A stretch of DNA of 41,247 nucleotides from an uncultured Prevotella sp. (GCA_946614435.1 CAMOGW010000005.1:87147-128393), one strand, 5' to 3'; numbered from the stretch's first letter, positions 7,329-17,316 are shown. Numbers and translations are program-made. Notes: generated by a model from the letters alone, not told the origin.

Positions 7329-9149
7329 TTAAAGCTGACCTAAATTGCCATTGTTGTTCAGCATGTTGTTGCTCTTGTCAATGAATGTCTGCCAAATAGG
7401 CCAGATGCAGTGAGAACTGGGTCTCTCTACAGTATAGAGACCGTTAATGTACTTGTCTTCAAGGTTGAAAGTCTCTACTCCTTCTTTGGTGCTGACAAAC
7501 CAGTTCTTTGACTCCCATCCATCCAGAGTACTGATGTAAGTTGCATCGTCTTCACCCATGTTGAATCCATACATCTGAATTTGAGTTGCATCTTCAGTGC
7601 CGTTAATGTACACCTTGTTAGGCAGGCCAGAATATGCACCAGTACGTTGTTGCAGGGCAGTAAGCTTTGTCTTTGCTTCTGCCATCTTCTGGTCGATGAT
7701 ACCCCAGCGGACAAGGTCAAATTTGCGAAGCGACTCACCAGCAAACTCAAATGCACGCTGGTCGTAGATGCCCTCACGGAAGGTCTGCTGGCTGGCTGTG
7801 TATTTAGCTTGGAGAGCTGCAACTTTGTCGGCAGGAAGGACACGGTCGAGCACAGGCTTCATGAGATCCCATGCTTTGGCGGTGTTGCCGAGCTCGTTCT
7901 CAGCCTCTGCAGCCATCAGATAGACATCAGCCAGACGCATGTATTGGAAGTTGATACCATCATCGTTGGTAGAAGTTACAATACGGTTCATCCATTCGTA
8001 GCGCAGTTTGCCGAAGCACCATTTGTTAATGGCACGGAAGGTGACATGAGAATTGCCATTTTTCAGATCCGAACTCCATTCGTAGGGTATGCAGGTGATG
8101 TCGCGCCGAATGTCTTGCTGGTCATAGTCGTAGAACAGGTAAGCAATAGGACCGTTGACACCGCCCTGTGCTTGTTGTGTGTACTGATCCTTGGCATTGT
8201 GCTTGATGCCCCAAGTGTAGAGTACACGTCCACGACCTGCAGAGAAAGGAATTTCCCAAATACTCTCGCCGCCGGCAGTTACGTTGTCCTGACAGAGCTT
8301 GCGGAAATTCTCTTCGAATGTACCGAGCTTATTGTAGCCGGCATTGATGATATCTTCGCATTCCTCCTTGGCTATCTGGAACATTTTCTCAGGAGCCAGT
8401 TCAGGATCGTTTGAACGGCGGTAACCGTCACCGCGAAGAGCATAACCTCCAGCATAGAGAGCAAGACGTGCACGCAGTGCTTTTACAAATGTCTTGCTGA
8501 CACGCTCGGTTGTCTTGGTGATGCTATTTTCATTAGGCCAGTAGCAGTAGTTTTCAGCTTCCAAGAGGTCAGCCAATAACTGTTTGTAAATAACGTCCTT
8601 ATTGGTGCGTGGCAGATAGGTGTTATCGCTGTTGTTTGGAACAAAGCGAGCAGGAACGTCACCCCAAGCTTTAATCAAGTCATTATAAAGGACGGCACGA
8701 AGTGTTAGTGCTTCACCAAGCAGTTGAGCCATATCCTTATTCACCTCAATGTTTCCGTACTTGCGAATGCCTTGAATGGCGAGATTAGCACGCTCAATGC
8801 CTTGATAGAACATGGCATAGGCATTGTTGTCGGTGTTCATCTGTGAGTTGGTTGATCTTGTGTTGAAGTTCCACAAGTCATTCTTACCATCGTCGCCGGC
8901 CTTGGTTAAGTCGGGCGAGTTGCCTACTTCTACGTCATTGTTCAGTCCGTAATAGGGCAGGTATCGTCCACGATAAGAGTTTGTCTCACCGAATGAAACG
9001 TTGATTGACATTACCTCTGCTTCTGCCAGCGCATAAGTAGAGAACATTGTTGACTCATCAAGTGTTGATAGTGTGGGTGCATCCATATCGCAAGATGCCA
9101 ATCCGAGAATGGTCAACGAAAAAAGTGACAATTTTATTTTATTCTTCAT
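7329..9149 (-). CDS. SusD/RagB-family glycan-binding lipoprotein
   Basis: SusD-type proteins sit on the outer membrane as lipoproteins and cap the SusC channel to capture oligosaccharides. This one has 606 residues with lipobox LGLASC (Cys20). The tetratricopeptide-like helical core is recognisable: RANLAIQGIRKYGN, LGEALTLRAVLYNDLIKAWGDVPARF near 145-170, ALRARLALYAGGYALRGDGYRR near 225-245, and YMRLADVYLMAAEAENELGNT near 400-420, followed by the RAFEFAGESLRKFDLVRWG motif. It lies 19 nt after susC. Pectin or rhamnogalacturonan fragments are the likely ligand, judged only from the neighbouring pectinases. Confidence 0.95.
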   Translation of the reverse strand: MKNKIKLSLFSLTILGLASCDMDAPTLSTLDESTMFSTYALAEAEVMSINVSFGETNSYRGRYLPYYGLNNDVEVGNSPDLTKAGDDGKNDLWNFNTRSTNSQMNTDNNAYAMFYQGIERANLAIQGIRKYGNIEVNKDMAQLLGEALTLRAVLYNDLIKAWGDVPARFVPNNSDNTYLPRTNKDVIYKQLLADLLEAENYCYWPNENSITKTTERVSKTFVKALRARLALYAGGYALRGDGYRRSNDPELAPEKMFQIAKEECEDIINAGYNKLGTFEENFRKLCQDNVTAGGESIWEIPFSAGRGRVLYTWGIKHNAKDQYTQQAQGGVNGPIAYLFYDYDQQDIRRDITCIPYEWSSDLKNGNSHVTFRAINKWCFGKLRYEWMNRIVTSTNDDGINFQYMRLADVYLMAAEAENELGNTAKAWDLMKPVLDRVLPADKVAALQAKYTASQQTFREGIYDQRAFEFAGESLRKFDLVRWGIIDQKMAEAKTKLTALQQRTGAYSGLPNKVYINGTEDATQIQMYGFNMGEDDATYISTLDGWESKNWFVSTKEGVETFNLEDKYINGLYTVERPSSHCIWPIWQTFIDKSNNMLNNNGNLGQL

Positions 9150-9168
9150 GTTTGTTTCCTCCGATTTT

Positions 9169-12100
9169 TTAGAAGTTCAAGTTAAGACCAATGACGAACT
9201 GGCGGCTCTTGGGGTAACCCGAATAGTCAACATTGGGAGTAAGTGAAGTCTTGCGAATACAGTCGGCTTCAGGATCGAAACCTGTGTATTTGGTAATGGT
9301 AAACACGTTGTATGCAGTAGCGTAGAATCGCAGGCTGTTGATACCAACTCGCTTGGTGAGCTTCTCAGGCAATGTGTAGCCAAGCGTAAGTGTGTTCAGA
9401 CGCAGGAAGTCAGCATTCTCTACTGCCCAATCGGTCAGAATCATTCTGTTGGTATAAGGCGACCACATTGTCGTTCCAGCGTTCAATTCTGCAAGACGAG
9501 CGGGATCGTTTGATAGCAGACCTGTTGCAGGATCGAGGTTAGTCCAGCGCTTACCGTCGGCCATCTCGGTGATCATGTTTCTATACTGGTATTTGCCAGT
9601 CTGAGTGTACTCTATACGGTTGGCATTATAGACCTGATTGCCGATGCTGTAGTTGAAATTAGCAGCAAGGTCGAATCCGAATGCGCGAGCGCTGATATTG
9701 AATCCACCGAAAGCTGTCGGATTCACATTACCGATAGTTGTAATATCATTAAGGTCAATAATTCCATTGCCATCAATATCCTCAAACTTCATAGAACCGG
9801 GGCGGAGTTTAAGAAGAGAAGAAGCATCAGCCACACCTTCCTTCAATTTCCATGTATCCGAAGCTGCATCGTAGCTTTCGAAGTCGCTCACTTCATAGCG
9901 GCCTGCGCTCTTGTAGCCTATGATTTCGCCTACAGCACTACCTACGGCAATCTTGTAGTCGTTGCCGATTTCAGTTGATGCCCACTGCGTAGGCCATCCA
10001 AAATCTTCCATGTCGCCCAAGGACTTAATCTCGGTCTTGTTGAAACCAATGTTTGCGCTGACATCGATACCCCAATCTTTCTTATTGATAATATGGTATG
10101 TAAGGCTGACTTCAAAACCCTTATTCTGTGTCTTACCCATGTTTCTGTACTGGTACTCGTAGCCTGTGCCTTGTACTGGGAATGCAATGAGCAGGTCCTT
10201 TGTGGTGTTGATATAACCTTCAATGCTACCGTTGAGTTTGCCTCCAAGAAGAGTGAAGTCGATACCTGCGTTACGAGTAATCGTGGTTTCCCACTTCAGC
10301 TCAGGATTAGCCATGTAGGTTGATGGCCGAAGTGGATTGGAGAATCCATTTACCCATGTGCGCTGATTTGCTGTGGCTGTGTATGGTTCATACTCCTGAA
10401 TGAGTTGTCCAGAGGGAATATTGTTATTACCCGCAGTACCATAGCTGAGTCGAATCTTCATGTCGTCGAGCCAGTTCTCTGCACCCCTCATGAACGGTTC
10501 GGCAGAAATACGCCATGCAATAGCAGCCGATGGGAAGTACCCCCAACGATTGCCCTTTGCGAACTTAGAGGAAGCATCAGCACGGAAAGTTGCACTTACC
10601 AGATATCTGTCCATAAAGTTATAGTTAGCTCTTCCGAAGAATGACAGAAGCTTGTCTTTGGGGCTATAGACATCGCTGGTAGCTGAAGCATGACCTTGTG
10701 AAGAAAGTCTCCATGCTTTGTCGGAGTCATAATCAGTGGGGAAGCCAACTACCTGATTGGTGTTGACGTGTTGGTTGGTGATGACCCATTCATGACCTGC
10801 CAGAACGTTGAGCGAATGCTTACTGTCTTTACCAAATATTTTCTTGAAATCGTAGTTGATAGTATTGGTGTTACGGAAGCGCTCACGAGTGGTGTTTGCA
10901 AGCGAAATGAGCGGATGGTCAGCGTATTCTTGGTCAGCATAGTTACGAACGATATAAGAAGTAAGTCCGTAGTAACGCTTGTCGTAATTGTTGTAGTCGT
11001 CATAACCGAACTCAGTCTTCACCTTGAAGTTCTTGAAGATTTCCCAACCGAAGCTACCTGCCATGTTCAAGTTCTTGCGGTCTTGCTCACGGTCATTGTC
11101 AGCCTGCGAAATAATAGGATTGTAGAGGTTGCCGAGGTCGTCGTCTTCAGTTCCTGCACTGGGATCCAGATTCTTCAAAGGCATGGGGTAGTAGATAACG
11201 GCAAATTTCAGTCGTTTGTCAGTGTCATAAGCACCTGTAGCATCGTTGGAACCAGCACCTTTCACATGTGTCTTGGCATAGCGCACTTGGAAATCGAGTG
11301 TTGTGGTCTTAGTTGGCTTCGTGTTCAGTTTCAGAGAGAGGTTGTCACGCTTGAAGTTCGAACCAATCATGATAGCCTTGTCATCTATGTGAGCATAGCT
11401 GAATGCATACTTAATGCTTTCAGAACCACCGTTAATATTGATGTTGTGGTTGAAGGTGTGACCAGTGCGACCGTAAATCAGATCCTGCCAATCATTGCTT
11501 GCTGCATTTTGGTATAGGTCGATGTCCTCATAGTTGCCGAAGTAATCAGTGTAAGAAGAGATTTTCTCAGGATTGTTGCTGTTCTTCAGCAGAGCCAGCT
11601 CATACTGCCATTTTGCATAGTCGTAGGGGCTGAGCACATCCATCTTCTTTGCAATCTTCTTCCAGCTGTAGTAGGCATTGTAGCTCACCTTGACCTTACC
11701 TTCCTTACCGCTTTTGGTGGTAACGAGGATAACACCATTGGCACCGCGGCTACCGTAGATAGCAGTAGAAGAAGCATCCTTCAGCACGGTGATGTCCTCG
11801 ATGTCGCTGGCAGGAATGTCGCTGATACCGTCAACGGGGAATCCATCTACGATGTAGAGAGGGTCGTTTGACTGTGTAATAGAACCGCCGCCGCGTACGC
11901 GAATTTTTACTTCTGCGTCAGGAGAACCTTCGGTTGTAGTGATTTGCACACCAGGCATCTTGCCTGTGAGGGCCTCTGATGCATTGGCTACAGGCACAGC
12001 CACCAGGGCTTCGCTGTTTACTGTTGCGACCGAACCGGTGATGTCCTTCTTACGGACTGATCCGTAACCGATGACCACCACGTCGTTTAGGGTCGTGTTG

Positions 12101-12396
12101 TCGTCTTCCAGTACAACGCTCACCGAGGTCTTGCCCTTCACATCGACCGTCTTGGTCTTCATGCCAATGTAGGAGATGGTGATGGAATTCTTGCCAGTGA
12201 GCTTGATAGAGAAGTTACCATCGAGGTCGGTGATGCCACCGTTGCGCGTGCCTTTTTCCAGCACACTGGCACCAATGACGGGCTCACCGCTCGAGTCTTT
12301 CACGTTGACCTTTACGGTCTGCGCTGCGATGCTGCCCACAAACATGAGGAAGGCCAGCGTCAGCGCCGTTCTAATACTCTTTAGTTTAAATGACAT
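9169..12396 (-). CDS. SusC/RagA-family TonB-dependent outer-membrane transporter
   Basis: The 1075-residue protein has a signal peptide ending near IAAQ (residue 26), a carboxypeptidase-regulatory-like domain (about 27-110, with GEPVIGASVLEKGT and GGITDLDGNFSIKL), the LNDVVVIGYGSVRKKDITGS region characteristic of SusC proteins, a plug domain (PGVQI...IRVRGGGS...DPLYIVDGFP, then KDASSTAIYGSRGANGVILVTTKSG), and a long beta-barrel ending in the aromatic QFVIGLNLNF. With SusD it imports oligosaccharides across the outer membrane using TonB energy. It heads the operon susC-susD-lipoprotein. Its 5' UTR of about 110 nt follows a TACATTTGC box, and three phased palindromes lie a further 160 bp upstream. 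Confidence 0.97.
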   Translation of the reverse strand: MSFKLKSIRTALTLAFLMFVGSIAAQTVKVNVKDSSGEPVIGASVLEKGTRNGGITDLDGNFSIKLTGKNSITISYIGMKTKTVDVKGKTSVSVVLEDDNTTLNDVVVIGYGSVRKKDITGSVATVNSEALVAVPVANASEALTGKMPGVQITTTEGSPDAEVKIRVRGGGSITQSNDPLYIVDGFPVDGISDIPASDIEDITVLKDASSTAIYGSRGANGVILVTTKSGKEGKVKVSYNAYYSWKKIAKKMDVLSPYDYAKWQYELALLKNSNNPEKISSYTDYFGNYEDIDLYQNAASNDWQDLIYGRTGHTFNHNININGGSESIKYAFSYAHIDDKAIMIGSNFKRDNLSLKLNTKPTKTTTLDFQVRYAKTHVKGAGSNDATGAYDTDKRLKFAVIYYPMPLKNLDPSAGTEDDDLGNLYNPIISQADNDREQDRKNLNMAGSFGWEIFKNFKVKTEFGYDDYNNYDKRYYGLTSYIVRNYADQEYADHPLISLANTTRERFRNTNTINYDFKKIFGKDSKHSLNVLAGHEWVITNQHVNTNQVVGFPTDYDSDKAWRLSSQGHASATSDVYSPKDKLLSFFGRANYNFMDRYLVSATFRADASSKFAKGNRWGYFPSAAIAWRISAEPFMRGAENWLDDMKIRLSYGTAGNNNIPSGQLIQEYEPYTATANQRTWVNGFSNPLRPSTYMANPELKWETTITRNAGIDFTLLGGKLNGSIEGYINTTKDLLIAFPVQGTGYEYQYRNMGKTQNKGFEVSLTYHIINKKDWGIDVSANIGFNKTEIKSLGDMEDFGWPTQWASTEIGNDYKIAVGSAVGEIIGYKSAGRYEVSDFESYDAASDTWKLKEGVADASSLLKLRPGSMKFEDIDGNGIIDLNDITTIGNVNPTAFGGFNISARAFGFDLAANFNYSIGNQVYNANRIEYTQTGKYQYRNMITEMADGKRWTNLDPATGLLSNDPARLAELNAGTTMWSPYTNRMILTDWAVENADFLRLNTLTLGYTLPEKLTKRVGINSLRFYATAYNVFTITKYTGFDPEADCIRKTSLTPNVDYSGYPKSRQFVIGLNLNF

Positions 12397-12456
12397 AAAT
12401 CAAATTGTTTAAAATTAATATTAATATTCTTTTCTTAGGGTGTGGTGTTAGGTATT

Positions 12457-12472
12457 AGCTGTTGTTACAGCT
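12457..12472 (-). promoter_or_regulatory. Small hairpin in the susC 5' UTR
   Basis: AGCTGT/ACAGCT arms around a 4-nt loop lie within the predicted leader between the -7 box and the susC ATG. The stem is only 6 bp, so its role is uncertain. Confidence 0.35.
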
Positions 12473-12514
12473 GCATCATGATTCATGAAATAGTTGTTAG
12501 GTTAGTATGCGCAT

Positions 12515-12523
12515 GCAAATGTA
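12515..12523 (-). promoter_or_regulatory. Promoter -7 box of the susC operon
   Basis: The reverse strand reads TACATTTGC, an exact fit to TAnnTTTGC, in an AT-rich region 119 nt before the susC ATG at 12396. No good -33 TTTG is visible, as expected for a promoter that needs an activator. Confidence 0.6.
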
Positions 12524-12681
12524 CGAAAAAGAATTTTAAAAAAAGTAAGTTTATTGAAAAAAAAGTACTGACACTTAAAATTAACACTTATAATTAACGT
12601 GAGTTCAACGAATTTCAGAAATGGCAAAGACGATGACCTGATATGCCATCAGTTCTTTTGTCATCTACACCGCATAAAATT

Positions 12682-12740
12682 AAATTATAGCTATAATTGA
12701 GAGAATAATAGCTATAATTCCGTCAATTATAGCTATAATT
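12682..12740. repeat. Three phased 16-bp palindromes upstream of susC
   Basis: The perfect palindrome AATTATAGCTATAATT occurs at 12682-12697 and 12725-12740, with a one-mismatch copy at 12703-12718. Start-to-start distances are 21 and 22 bp, two helical turns, so all three face the same side of the DNA. They lie about 160-225 bp upstream of the susC -7 box and beyond the terminator side of the methylesterase gene. They look like operator sites for a dimeric regulator, none of which is in the window. The rest of the 12397-12893 intergenic stretch holds the susC promoter and the methylesterase terminator. Confidence 0.85.
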
Positions 12741-12822
12741 TTTCATGATGATGCCTGTCATCTGTGACCAAGTACCTTCAAACCGACACCAAACTGTATT
12801 CATCGGGTTCGCGTTATATTAT

Positions 12823-12864
12823 AAAAAACGAGGAGGAAAGCCATGCACGGCCTTCCTCCTCGTT
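12823..12864 (-). terminator. Rho-independent terminator of the pectin methylesterase gene
   Basis: A perfect 12-bp stem AACGAGGAGGAA (12827-12838) / TTCCTCCTCGTT (12853-12864) is followed on the minus strand by a run of T, 30 nt past the stop at 12894. Confidence 0.88.
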
Positions 12865-12893
12865 GGGGAATGTGAATGTTCTTATGTGAGCTC

Positions 12894-15800
12894 TTACTTC
12901 ACCACGACCTTCTTGCCGTTGATGATGTAGAGACCCTTGTCGGCTTTCTGCACGCGCACACCTTGCAGGTTGTAGATTACGTCGCTCTGTGTAGTGGTCT
13001 TGACGGCGGTGCTGATGGCAGTAGGATCGTCGTTGAGACCTACACGATCCTGGAACTCATCGGGAGCATCGGCAAAGACGATAGCCTTGGCATAGCCTGC
13101 GGCCTGCTCGGCAGTGAGAATGGTCTCGTACTCCTTGTTGCCAGAAGAGTGGGTGAACTTGATGATGTTGGAAGCCGGCGAGATGGTGTTGCCAGCCTCG
13201 TCGAGCGTGTTGTACTCATAGAAGGCATCGGCAGCGCAGTTCATGCCGGCGGCGGTGAAGCGGCTTGGCGCGATCTTTGAAGGCTGCTTCAGGGTGGTGT
13301 TCAGCCATACCAGGCCAGAGAAGGCTCCCCATGAGCGGCCCCAGTTGAAGGTCTTAGAGTGGCAGTCAACTACGCACTTGTTCATCACATAGCCATACTG
13401 CTTGGCCCCGTTGGGAGCGGCAATCGTTACGTCGCCTACGTCCTCTGTAGCCTCACGGCTCTCCAGATAGAAGGTGGTGTTCTCAAAGAACACGTCGCCG
13501 CCACCGCAAACGAAGTCAACCAGACCGTGAATCTCGCAGTCCTTGAAGTAGAACTGGCCGTTCGTGTTGTTGCTGTAGTAAGTGTCCTGATAAGAGAGCA
13601 TCGTCACGTTGCGGCACACGGTGTAGTTGCCCTTGTCCTGCAGACAGACGGCACGTCCGGCGCTGGCAGCAGCCTTGCCCGTGTTGGGATCGTAGTAGGG
13701 ATAGGCATTCTTCAGCGTGAGCTTCTCCAGTGTGAGATAGTTGCTGGTATTGAGCAGCGTGGCGGTCACGCCGATGCCCTCGGCCTTAGGCAGGTTCTGA
13801 ATGATGACACCTTCCTGGCTCTCACCCTTGATGGTGATGTTCTCGCCCGAGATAGTGGTCAGACACTCGTTGCCCAGATCGTAGGTGCCATTGGGCAGAT
13901 AGATGGTGGCATTGCCAGAGCCGTTGGCCATGTCGAGTGCGCCCAGCAGGCCGGCAGTCTTTCCGGCTACAACGCTGTAGGTCTTTGTGTCAGCATCGTA
14001 GGTGTAGAGCGGTTCTGCCTGGTTGGCAATGACGAGCTTGTGAACGTAGCATGTGCCGCTGAAATGGAGTGTCACGATGCCTGCCTCACCCGTATAGTTC
14101 AGAGTCTGGACGGCTCCGTCGGTGGTCACCTTTGCGTTCTCAATCTTGGCTACCTCTGTCTCAGCGGCATTGGTCAGTGTGATGGCCGTCTCGCTGCTGT
14201 AGGTGCACAGGTAGAGCACGATGTTGGCATTGCCGCCCACAAGGAGGTTCACCTTGTCGCCATTGGCAAACGCCCATCCGTGGGTGGCATCGTGGAACTT
14301 GCCGCTGCCCACAGGCTCGAAGGCTTCGTGGTCCTCGGCATAGAAGTACTGGTCGTTCAGGGCGAATGTGTAGCGCTCGTTGGGGCTCTGCACCTCAATC
14401 GGAGTCTGAACGGCATAGAGGGCTGTGTTGGCCGTAATCACGTCGGCAGTAGTGAACTTGCGACCGCCGTCGGCTGCTGCGAACCAGCCGCGTACTTTCT
14501 TCCCCTCAGATGCCGTGGCGGTACTGAAGTCGTAGGCGAAGGCTCCGATGGCTGCATCTTTCTCCACCTCCTGCGTACCCATTGTGGTTCCGTCAGTATT
14601 ATAATAGGTGAGAGTGAAGTCGGGCTTCTGCACGAACGTAGCGATGTAGTTGAGCGTGGTAGCACCCAGCGTGACGGGGATGGTCACGGTGCAGCTGGTC
14701 TCATTGCCGCTGTAGGATACTTCACCAATCTGGCCGTTGTCGGCAACGAGGTCGGTCAGCGGATTGGTAGCCGATACCATAGGAGCGCTCTTCGACAGTT
14801 CGATGGTGGCAGCCATTGAGCCGTCGTTCTGCTCAGCGAAGATGTCGCCGGCAACGTAGGTATCGCCATTGACCTTGAAGGTTCCCAGTGCAGGCGTTTT
14901 GCTCATGTCAACATTGCCATAGATGTCGAGCTCGAACATGTAGGCATTCTGGTTGTTGGTGAGGTTGGTCCAGCGCAGCTCAACATTCGTGCGGTTCACC
15001 TCGGCAGTGACCTCACACCATGATGCAGGATTGGCTGGTGTATCGCTCAATACCACCCAGTCGGCATCGCCGTCGCCCTTGGCTTCGAGCTTCCAGCCAC
15101 GGTTGCTGCCAGTGGCACCGTGAATGAAGCGCACCTTGGTGACAGAAGCCAGCTTTGAGGTCTTCACGTATGGGTCGGCAGCCTTGGCGGCCTGCAGGCT
15201 CATGTGAGGCAGTTCGGTGTAGCTGGAGAACTTGGCGTCAGAACAGCTGAAAATGGCAGTGTTGTAGATCATGAAGTCGAGCTGTTCCTTGCTGTACTTG
15301 GTGGTCCATGTTACTTTCGATTCGCTGGTTGCGGCCTTGGCAGCAGTCCACTCGGAAAAGTCGGTAGAGTAGAGCAGCTTCTCCTGAATCTGAGCTTTCT
15401 GTAGCACCTTGATGCTATAGATGTAAGCCGTCTTCGATGCAATGATTTCTACATAGCCTTGAGCCTTTTCGCTGGCATTGGCCATGTGGGTGAATTCATT
15501 CTGTCCTGTTGCATCTTCACCACCTACAGTGTAGTTCGACTGGCCGGGATAGCTCACTACGGTCACTTCGTCGCCGCTGTTGCGTACAGGCACCTGAATA
15601 GTGGTGTTTACATTGAACTGAGCGTAGCCGCTGGCATTGTACTGCAACTTGCCGCCTTCTGAAATCACAGTCAGTTCAACACCTTCCACGTCGGATGCAA
15701 CTTTTGCGGTATTGTTGCCCTGAATGTTCACATCAGCGATTGAGGCAGGAATCAGATTCTGGAAGTCCCAAGTGGCTGTGAGAGGCAGGGCGGGCTGGTC

Positions 15801-17135
15801 GGTTGGCTCGTCGCCTGCAGCTTCGGCAATGATGATGGGGAAAATCTGCTGGGTAGTATTGTAGCATCCTCCAAAGCCAGTGATGTTGTAAGCCTTACCT
15901 ACAATAGTGTCGGTTTCAGAAAGCTTGATGTTAAACTGGTTATATACCACTAAGTCCTCTTCACCTACCTTGAAGTAGAGATTCTTTTTATTTGCAGAGA
16001 CATAGGTGGCATTCTTAATGGTGATGTAGTTGTTGTAGTTTACACTCAGTTGGGCAACCTCAACCACAGTGGGCAACACCTCGTTATTGCTTGAAGCAAC
16101 CGTGATCTGAATGTCGGATGCGTTGAGGGCTATCTCAGGCAGGCCGTTGTAGGTGTAGAGCTGTCCTTTGACGGAGCCGCTCACTTTGTCGCCAGCTGTC
16201 AGCCCTAAGTCAGAACCATAGAAGAGCATGTTGCTCACACCGTCGTTCACGTAGGTGTATTTGCCAATGACATAAGTCACGAGCAGATTCTCAAAGTTAT
16301 ACTGAATGTCCGTTTTTGTAGCTGTGACATCTTCGAGCATGGCTGCAATAGAGGTGTAAGGTGCTGCCGTTACGGTCAGCGTGAAGCTGGCAGAGCTTGC
16401 CTTATAGTTTGTCTCATCGCCAGCGTAGGAAGCTGTGATGGTCGTAGTGCCTGCGGCAAGTGCCTTGATTTGGCCTTCTTCAATTTTGGCAACAGTCTCG
16501 TTGGTGCTGCTCCATGTCACAGTGGCTCCCTCAATAGCTGTGTCACCAGCCTTTACTGTGAAAGTGGGCAGTGCAACCGTTGCGCCAACCTCAGCAGAAG
16601 TCGTGGCTTCGCCCAGTTCGATGGCCGTTGCAGCGCGAGTGTCGGTCTGACCACCTGCGGAAGTATAGTTTATGACTATACTTTTGATACGTACTTGTGT
16701 GTTAGAGGTATTTGCATTTCCTAACACAAAAGAGCTGCTGTTAATATCCCACGCTCCGTCTTGACCAGTAACATCTGTTCCATCGACAGTCACGGAGACA
16801 TTGCTATAGCTATTGGCTGTGAAAGTAATGGAAATAGAATTGATGGTAGCACCAGTAAGTGACGACACCGTGATCGTATTACTTCCGTTGGCATTATAAT
16901 AGAGCCTAAAGTCGCCAGCCGCGTTAAGTCCTGGGGCATTGTTGGATGAACCTTTATTTCCTGTAACCGACCATTCGTCGGCATTAAGTCCAAAGGTAGC
17001 GGCTTCATTCCCGTCGCAAGTCATGTTCGTTGTCGTCCCCCCAGTATATTCCATCGTAACCTGGTCGGCAAACGCAGTTCCCCATAGCATCGCAACGAAT
17101 GCTATGAGCGAGAATCTCAGTAATTTGTACTTCAT
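12894..17135 (-). CDS. Giant secreted pectin methylesterase (CE8) with long N-terminal accessory region
   Basis: CE8 enzymes remove methyl esters from homogalacturonan and open it to lyases and hydrolases. The catalytic domain is the C-terminal beta-helix (about residues 1070-1360). The two aspartates are D1184 (LSYQDTYYSN) and D1207 (GLVDFVCGGG), and the arginine is R1267 (WGRSWG, usually GRPW). At 1413 residues it is several times the usual CE8 length. After a signal peptide come a beta-sandwich near 25-155, a Big_2 Ig-like domain near 165-255 (TVTWSSTNETVAKI), an OB-like module near 260-350, further beta-rich modules, and an InlB-type repeat near 850-930 (LTYYNTDGTTMGTQEV). It ends with the shared tail YNLQGVRVQKADKGLYIINGK plus KVVVK. 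It has its own promoter and terminator. Confidence 0.92.
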   Translation of the reverse strand: MKYKLLRFSLIAFVAMLWGTAFADQVTMEYTGGTTTNMTCDGNEAATFGLNADEWSVTGNKGSSNNAPGLNAAGDFRLYYNANGSNTITVSSLTGATINSISITFTANSYSNVSVTVDGTDVTGQDGAWDINSSSFVLGNANTSNTQVRIKSIVINYTSAGGQTDTRAATAIELGEATTSAEVGATVALPTFTVKAGDTAIEGATVTWSSTNETVAKIEEGQIKALAAGTTTITASYAGDETNYKASSASFTLTVTAAPYTSIAAMLEDVTATKTDIQYNFENLLVTYVIGKYTYVNDGVSNMLFYGSDLGLTAGDKVSGSVKGQLYTYNGLPEIALNASDIQITVASSNNEVLPTVVEVAQLSVNYNNYITIKNATYVSANKKNLYFKVGEEDLVVYNQFNIKLSETDTIVGKAYNITGFGGCYNTTQQIFPIIIAEAAGDEPTDQPALPLTATWDFQNLIPASIADVNIQGNNTAKVASDVEGVELTVISEGGKLQYNASGYAQFNVNTTIQVPVRNSGDEVTVVSYPGQSNYTVGGEDATGQNEFTHMANASEKAQGYVEIIASKTAYIYSIKVLQKAQIQEKLLYSTDFSEWTAAKAATSESKVTWTTKYSKEQLDFMIYNTAIFSCSDAKFSSYTELPHMSLQAAKAADPYVKTSKLASVTKVRFIHGATGSNRGWKLEAKGDGDADWVVLSDTPANPASWCEVTAEVNRTNVELRWTNLTNNQNAYMFELDIYGNVDMSKTPALGTFKVNGDTYVAGDIFAEQNDGSMAATIELSKSAPMVSATNPLTDLVADNGQIGEVSYSGNETSCTVTIPVTLGATTLNYIATFVQKPDFTLTYYNTDGTTMGTQEVEKDAAIGAFAYDFSTATASEGKKVRGWFAAADGGRKFTTADVITANTALYAVQTPIEVQSPNERYTFALNDQYFYAEDHEAFEPVGSGKFHDATHGWAFANGDKVNLLVGGNANIVLYLCTYSSETAITLTNAAETEVAKIENAKVTTDGAVQTLNYTGEAGIVTLHFSGTCYVHKLVIANQAEPLYTYDADTKTYSVVAGKTAGLLGALDMANGSGNATIYLPNGTYDLGNECLTTISGENITIKGESQEGVIIQNLPKAEGIGVTATLLNTSNYLTLEKLTLKNAYPYYDPNTGKAAASAGRAVCLQDKGNYTVCRNVTMLSYQDTYYSNNTNGQFYFKDCEIHGLVDFVCGGGDVFFENTTFYLESREATEDVGDVTIAAPNGAKQYGYVMNKCVVDCHSKTFNWGRSWGAFSGLVWLNTTLKQPSKIAPSRFTAAGMNCAADAFYEYNTLDEAGNTISPASNIIKFTHSSGNKEYETILTAEQAAGYAKAIVFADAPDEFQDRVGLNDDPTAISTAVKTTTQSDVIYNLQGVRVQKADKGLYIINGKKVVVK

Positions 17136-17189
17136 GATGTTTTTAGTTTTTAGTTAATAATAATGAGATGATTCTGTAAGTATTTTGCT

Positions 17190-17198
17190 GCAAATATA
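17190..17198 (-). promoter_or_regulatory. Promoter -7 box of the pectin methylesterase gene
   Basis: The reverse strand reads TATATTTGC, 54 nt before the ATG at 17135. It is divergent from the plus-strand box at 17263. Confidence 0.6.
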
Positions 17199-17262
17199 CA
17201 TCTTTTATTTTAACCGAGAATGTTTTTTATATTAAATTTGTTTATAATTCATATTAAATCAT

Positions 17263-17271
17263 TACCTTTGC
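17263..17271 (+). promoter_or_regulatory. Promoter of the duplicated-domain protein gene
   Basis: TACCTTTGC at 17263-17271 with TTTG at 17237-17240 (22-nt spacing), 45 nt before the first ATG. Confidence 0.6.
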
Positions 17272-17316
17272 ATCGAATTATTTTACTTTATTCTGTTTAA
17301 TAACATAAAAAACAAA

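Noticed and set aside
12745..12930. A 61-codon plus-strand frame
   Set aside because: It runs through the methylesterase terminator hairpin into the antisense of that gene and has no support.
13359..14819. A 486-codon open frame on the plus strand
   Set aside because: It lies entirely antisense to the CE8 gene, has no signal or recognisable domain, and results from the high-GC codon use of the opposite strand.
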